This document shows, piece after piece, positions 60,028-64,000 of a stretch of 64,000 bases of DNA (position 1 is the stretch's first letter; every line of letters starts with the position of its first letter). The DNA lies in the NCBI GenBank assembly GCA_050299175.1, contig JBNKVM010000028.1, positions 1-64,000 on the forward strand. The letters are read 5' to 3'. A program made the position numbers and the translations under genes. The notes beneath the pieces are model-generated. The model did not search any database. It was not told the DNA's origin and saw only the letters and a list, made by a program, of their open reading frames with translations. This DNA comes from JAPHTQ01 sp050299175. GTDB lineage: Bacteria; Pseudomonadota; Gammaproteobacteria; Thiohalomonadales; Thiohalomonadaceae.

Positions 60028-60839
60028 ACCTCTTCCTCCAACACAGCTTGCAGTGCCTGCATCAGTTTTTTAGTCACTGGGTTTTCGCCGTAGCTCGTCT
60101 GTTCAAAGCGGGCCACCGGACGAATGCCGAGAATACTGTTAGTCATGAACACCTCATCCATCTGCAGCATCTCATCACAGTGAATAGTGGTGATCTCTGA
60201 CGCAATCCCCAGTTCAGCCGCCAACGCCAGCACCTTTTCACGCATTAGCCCGGCCACACCACAGCACTTCACTTCGGGTGTCAGCAGCTTGCCATTACGC
60301 GCAGCAAACAGATTGCTGGAGATACCTTCGATCACGTTGCCGTAACTATCCGTCATCACCCCTTCCTGGATCGACTCGTCATTCCACTCCTGGCGCGCCA
60401 ACACCTGCTCCAGTCGGTTGAGATGTTTAATCCCGGCCAGTGCCGGGTTGCATCCCAGTGTGGTGCGACAGCGACGCAGAGTGAATGGCGTCACATCATC
60501 GGCCAGTGCAGGCCAGGAGTGAAGCTGTAACATGCGTGTTGGCTGTGAGACTTCAGGTACACGATAGCCACGGCCACCGGAACCACGGGTGATGATAATT
60601 TTCAGTACAGCCTTATCAGCATCGGCACAGAGTTGTGCCGCCTCTTCGGCAAGCAGTGATAGATCCGGTTGTGCAATACCAAGACGCGAACACCCTTCCG
60701 CCAGGCGTGCCATATGCGCCGACCATAACTGTGTTTTACCGTTGTGTACGGCGATGGTCTCGAACAGACCGTCGCCGTAGTGCAAACCGCGATCGGTAGC
60801 ATCGATTTGATTGCCTGGTTGTCCGTTTACAAGCATCAC
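60024..60839 (-). CDS. pabC: Aminodeoxychorismate lyase
   Basis: PabC releases pyruvate from aminodeoxychorismate to give 4-aminobenzoate for folate. The 271-residue fold-type IV PLP enzyme has DRGLHYGDGLFETIAVHNG, the PLP-lysine region NPALAGIKHLNRLEQVLARQEW (Lys in the GIKHLNR motif) and EGISSNLFAARNGKLLTPEVKCCGVAGLMRE. It lies between fabF and mltG, a common gammaproteobacterial order. Confidence 0.95.
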   Translation of the reverse strand: MMLVNGQPGNQIDATDRGLHYGDGLFETIAVHNGKTQLWSAHMARLAEGCSRLGIAQPDLSLLAEEAAQLCADADKAVLKIIITRGSGGRGYRVPEVSQPTRMLQLHSWPALADDVTPFTLRRCRTTLGCNPALAGIKHLNRLEQVLARQEWNDESIQEGVMTDSYGNVIEGISSNLFAARNGKLLTPEVKCCGVAGLMREKVLALAAELGIASEITTIHCDEMLQMDEVFMTNSILGIRPVARFEQTSYGENPVTKKLMQALQAVLEEEV

Positions 60840-60948
60840 GCGTCGGGATATTCCAGTCAGGTTAAAGAGTGATTCTAGCGTGTTGTTTTATGTCGCTACA
60901 CAAAAAAAGACCGGGCACTGGGCCCGGTCGTTTTTGCCTGAATACGGC

Positions 60949-62160
60949 TTACTGCAGTTTTGCCAACACCAGGGTGGCGTTGGTACCGCCGAAACCGAAG
61001 GAGTTGGAGAGCGCGTAGTTGATCTCCATCTCGCGTGCGGTGTTCGCCACGTAGTCGAGATCGCACTCCGGGTCCGGGGTAATGATGTTAATCGTCGGCG
61101 GTGCAACTTGATCGTGGATCGCCAGAGCGGTAAAGATCGCCTCGACACCGCCAGCCGCACCTAACAGATGGCCAGTCATCGATTTGGTGGAACTCATCGC
61201 CAGTTTATAGGCGTGATCACCAAAGGTACCCTTGGCCGCATCGGTCTCCGCCTTATCGCCTGCCGGGGTGGAAGTACCGTGGGCGTTAATGTAGTTGATC
61301 TGGTCCGGGTTAACACCGGCATTACGCATGGCGTTCTTCATGCAGCGGCCTGCACCTTCACCCCCTGCCGCAGGCAGGGTCATGTGGTAAGCATCACCGC
61401 TCATGCCGTAGCCAATGACTTCGGCATAGATCTTCGCGCCGCGAGCCTTGGCGTGTTCATACTCTTCCAGCACCATCACGCCGGCACCATCGCTGAGGAC
61501 AAAGCCATCGCGATCTGCATCCCAGGGACGGCTTGCAGTCTCCGGATCGTCATTGCGGGTAGAGAGCGCACGGGCCGCACCGAAGCCACCCAGACCACAG
61601 GGAGAGGTCGCCATCTCGGCACCACCGGCAATCATCACATCCGCATCGCCGTATTCGATCAGACGCGCTGCATCACCGATGCTGTGCGTACCGGTCGCAC
61701 AGGCGGTAACCAGTGCGATATTCGGACCTTTCAGGCCGTACATAATCGAGACGTGGCCGGAGATCATGTTGATGATGTTACTCGGTACGAAGAACGGTGA
61801 AATCTTGCGCGCACCGCCATTCATGAAGGCTTCGTGGCCTTTCTCGATACCTGGCAGACCACCGATACCAGAACCCACCGCAACACCGATGCGCTCGGCG
61901 TTGGCTTCGGTTACTTCCAGACCTGAATCCTTGATCGCTTCCATGGAAGCAGCGATGCCATAGTGGATGAACGGGTCCATCTTCTTGGCATCTTTGGGTG
62001 ACAGGTAGTTGGTAACATCAAAGTCCTTCACCGAACCGCCAAAGGTGGTGGAGAATCCGGTGGTATCGAAATGGGTGATAGGCGCAATACCGCTTTTGCC
62101 CGCCAGAATGTTTTCCCAGGATTCCTTAACGCTCAAACCCACGGGGGAAACCATCCCCAT
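60949..62160 (-). CDS. fabF: 3-oxoacyl-ACP synthase II (5' end irregular)
   Basis: FabF elongates acyl-ACP with malonyl-ACP. The catalytic Cys-His-His set is visible: VTACATGTHSIGDA, NAHGTSTPAGD and KSMTGHLLGAAG. The first in-frame start codon (62160) gives 403 residues and begins in the middle of the conserved N-terminal strand. In-frame codons upstream read SSKRRVVITG, the normal FabF N-terminus, but no ATG, GTG or TTG precedes them in frame. Dropping one C from the CCC at 62191-62193 (minus strand) would bring a TTG into frame. Sequencing error, real frameshift or an unusual start are all possible. Confidence 0.93.
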   Translation of the reverse strand: MGMVSPVGLSVKESWENILAGKSGIAPITHFDTTGFSTTFGGSVKDFDVTNYLSPKDAKKMDPFIHYGIAASMEAIKDSGLEVTEANAERIGVAVGSGIGGLPGIEKGHEAFMNGGARKISPFFVPSNIINMISGHVSIMYGLKGPNIALVTACATGTHSIGDAARLIEYGDADVMIAGGAEMATSPCGLGGFGAARALSTRNDDPETASRPWDADRDGFVLSDGAGVMVLEEYEHAKARGAKIYAEVIGYGMSGDAYHMTLPAAGGEGAGRCMKNAMRNAGVNPDQINYINAHGTSTPAGDKAETDAAKGTFGDHAYKLAMSSTKSMTGHLLGAAGGVEAIFTALAIHDQVAPPTINIITPDPECDLDYVANTAREMEINYALSNSFGFGGTNATLVLAKLQ

Positions 62161-62279
62161 ACCGGTAATGACAACGCGACGCTTAGACGAGGGACAACCC
62201 TCTCACTTCATCAATCTCATACAAATAGAAAGGGCCGCGGCCACCAGTGTGGTCGCGGCCCCGGCAATACGATCAGCGA

Positions 62280-62516
62280 TTAACCCTGATGGGCATTGAC
62301 GTAGTCAATGGCCTGCTGAACGGTGGTGATTTTTTCCGCTTCTTCATCGGGGATTTCGGTCTCGAACTCTTCTTCCAGAGCCATTACCAGTTCCACGGTG
62401 TCGAGCGAATCGGCGCCAAGGTCATCGACAAAGGAAGCTGCATTGGTGACTTCGTCTTCCTTCACACCAAGTTGCTCTACAACGATCTTCTTGACGCGCT
62501 CTTCAACACTGCTCAT
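62280..62516 (-). CDS. acpP: Acyl carrier protein
   Basis: AcpP carries growing acyl chains on a phosphopantetheine attached to the serine of DLGADSLDTVELVMALEEEF. The 78 residues are acidic and helical, the usual size. The ATG at 62516 with an upstream GGGAGG is chosen; the longer frame is not conserved. It lies between fabG and fabF as in E. coli. Confidence 0.97.
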   Translation of the reverse strand: MSSVEERVKKIVVEQLGVKEDEVTNAASFVDDLGADSLDTVELVMALEEEFETEIPDEEAEKITTVQQAIDYVNAHQG

Positions 62517-62641
62517 GACGGATGTTTCCTCCCAAGAGAATAATGAAATCTTTTTTTCTGCCGCGGTATTGTAGTGAAAACCGCTGACAGATGCCACACA
62601 TATACCCAGCAAAGCTAACCAACTGTTTTTACTGGATTTTA

Positions 62642-63385
62642 TCAACCCATGTACATGCCGCCGTTGACACTGATGGTCTCACCGGTGATGTATCCGGCCT
62701 GGGGCGATGCCAGAAATGCGACCGCTGCCGCAATCTCTTCCGGGTCGCCCAGACGGCCAAGCGGGATCTGACCCAGCAGCATCTGCTTCTGCTCATCAGA
62801 CAGGCCACGGGTCATATCGGTATCGATAAAGCCAGGGGCCACGGCGTTAACGGTAATACCACGTGGACCGACTTCACGGGCCAGTGCCTTGGTGAAGCCG
62901 AGAATACCCGCCTTGGCAGCGGCGTAGTTGGTCTGCCCGGCGTTACCCATCAGGCCGACCACGGAAGCGATGCTGATGATACGACCCTTGCGCGCCTTGG
63001 TCATGGCACGGACGCAGGCTTTTGACATACGGAAGACCGACTTGAGGTTGGTCTCCATGATCGCATCCCACTCTTCGTCCTTCATCCGCATCAATAGATT
63101 GTCGCGGGTGATACCGGCGTTGTTCACCAGGATGCCCGGTGCGGCAAATTGCTCGGTAATGCTATCCAGCACCAGATCGACCTCGGCCTGGTGGGTCACA
63201 TCCAGCTTGACGCCCATGCCCTTGATACCGTTCTCTTTCAGGTAGGCACTGATCGCCTCAGCGCCGCTATCGGAGGTGGCGGTACCGACAACGGTCGCAC
63301 CCGCAGCACCCAGCGCCAACGCACACGCCTTACCAATCCCCCGGCTGGCGCCGGTAATCAGTGCAACTTCGTTTTCCAGTGACAT
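62642..63385 (-). CDS. fabG: 3-oxoacyl-ACP reductase
   Basis: FabG reduces beta-ketoacyl-ACP with NADPH. The 247-residue short-chain dehydrogenase has the cofactor motif TGASRGIGKACALALG, NNAGITRDNLLMRM, and the catalytic Ser and YxxxK (ISIASVVGLMGNAGQTNYAAAKAG), ending with TGETISVNGGMYM. It is cotranscribed after fabD. Confidence 0.97.
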   Translation of the reverse strand: MSLENEVALITGASRGIGKACALALGAAGATVVGTATSDSGAEAISAYLKENGIKGMGVKLDVTHQAEVDLVLDSITEQFAAPGILVNNAGITRDNLLMRMKDEEWDAIMETNLKSVFRMSKACVRAMTKARKGRIISIASVVGLMGNAGQTNYAAAKAGILGFTKALAREVGPRGITVNAVAPGFIDTDMTRGLSDEQKQMLLGQIPLGRLGDPEEIAAAVAFLASPQAGYITGETISVNGGMYMG

Positions 63386-63409
63386 GTTTCTGCTCCTGAA
63401 TTCTGTGTT

Positions 63410-64000
63410 TTAGGCCAACGCACTCTCGAAGCCTGCTGGATCAAACAGGGCGACAGTATTCATCTCTTTGACGATGCGCTTGTTCAGACCGACCAGCACC
63501 TTGCCAGGACCGCATTCTATCAGGGTATCAATCCCCTCGCCCGCCATTGCCTGAATAGTCTCGACCCAGCGTACCGGGCTATAGAGCTGGCGAACCAGGG
63601 CATCGCGGATCGCATCGGCGTCACTCGCCTTGCTGACATCGGCGTTGTTGATCACCGGGATCTGCGGGGCAGAAACATTGATGGTGGCCAGACGCTCCGC
63701 CAGCTTCTCCGCAGCGGGTTTCATCAGTTCGCAGTGAGACGGGACGCTCACCGGTAAAATCACCGCACGCTTGGCACCGGCCTCTTTCGCCAGCTCCACC
63801 GCCCGTTCAACCGCAGCAACATGACCGGCAATAACCACCTGGCCGTTGGCGTTGAAGTTCACTGCTGAAACCACCTCGCCAACTGCAGCGTGGGCGCAGA
63901 CATCGACGACTTTGTCGTCATCCAGCCCCAGGATCGCCGCCATGGAACCGGTCCCGGTCGGAACGGCTTCCTGCATCAGCTTGCCCCGCTCCGCAACCAG
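63410..64000 (-). CDS. fabD: Malonyl-CoA:ACP transacylase (5' end beyond window)
   Basis: FabD loads malonate from CoA onto ACP. About 196 C-terminal residues are visible, starting in LVAERGKLMQEAVPTGTGSMAAILGLDD, with the catalytic His in SVPSHCELM (the GHSLG nucleophile lies outside), VINNADV and the late QLYSPVRWVETIQAM and GPGKVLVGLNKRI. It heads the visible part of fabD-fabG-acpP-fabF. Confidence 0.95.
   Translation of the reverse strand: MVAERGKLMQEAVPTGTGSMAAILGLDDDKVVDVCAHAAVGEVVSAVNFNANGQVVIAGHVAAVERAVELAKEAGAKRAVILPVSVPSHCELMKPAAEKLAERLATINVSAPQIPVINNADVSKASDADAIRDALVRQLYSPVRWVETIQAMAGEGIDTLIECGPGKVLVGLNKRIVKEMNTVALFDPAGFESALA

Overview
The window comes from a nitrogen-fixing gammaproteobacterium. 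The evidence is the gene order pgsA-uvrC-uvrY with tRNA-Gly/Cys/Leu, the fabD-fabG-acpP-fabF-pabC-mltG block, a NifL/NifA pair without the oxygen-sensing cysteine linker, and an Rnf complex beside nifLA. A DsrE2-type sulfur-trafficking protein, a di-haem peroxidase, NifJ and an ExaC-type aldehyde dehydrogenase suggest a metabolically flexible sulfur-oxidising relative of the Chromatiales. That placement is inference; no rRNA is present.

Layout. (1) 1-1067: start of a nif operon running off the left edge (nif iscA-like, nifU), with a sigma-54 promoter and a perfect NifA site. (2) 1.07-13k: hicAB toxin-antitoxin, AlkD-like glycosylase, MarR regulator, DsrE2, a chemoreceptor, an AcoR-type activator facing exaC and a DUF779 gene, bacterioferritin, small unknown proteins, rsmJ and a fused spmAB. 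(3) 14-24.3k: nifJ, a dihydroorotate dehydrogenase-like gene, pabB, cytochrome c peroxidase, a Crp/Fnr regulator, draG and a secreted beta-propeller protein. (4) 24.4-39k: nifB-fdx-small ORF-arsC-like-nifQ, a chemoreceptor, nifL-nifA and, divergently, rnfABCDGEH. The intervals upstream of nifB and between nifL and rnfA carry sigma-54 promoters, NifA sites, a consensus IHF site (nifB) and an NtrC-like site (nifL/rnfA).

(5) 40.5-52.1k: an 11.6-kb island between the 3' end of tRNA-Leu and a 24-nt remnant of a tRNA-Leu 3' end, within ~100-bp direct repeats. It holds an operon for three very large exported or membrane proteins: an alpha/alpha-toroid plus carboxypeptidase-regulatory-like repeats; an IgGFc-binding-like protein with Ig-like/MG-like domains; and a transglutaminase-fold protein whose catalytic Cys is Ala and whose C-terminus is a hydrophobic tip. 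A small membrane protein and an orphan duplicated fragment of the third gene follow. This resembles polymorphic toxin or surface systems and is the best candidate here for an undescribed system. (6) 52.1-53.1k: tRNA-Leu(UAA) is split by a 682-bp group I intron with an HNH endonuclease gene on the opposite strand, followed by tRNA-Cys and tRNA-Gly. (7) 53.2-64k: housekeeping genes pgsA, uvrC, uvrY, a TPR protein, tRNA-Ser, a BI-1 family protein, mltG, pabC, fabF, acpP, fabG and fabD (cut by the right edge).

Three ~140-bp terminal-inverted-repeat elements with a common core are scattered between genes (2858, 9238, 18777). Together the window describes regulated nitrogen fixation: NtrC/NifL/NifA control, NifJ and Rnf electron supply, NifB/NifQ/NifU cofactor assembly, and DraG release of nitrogenase from ADP-ribosylation.
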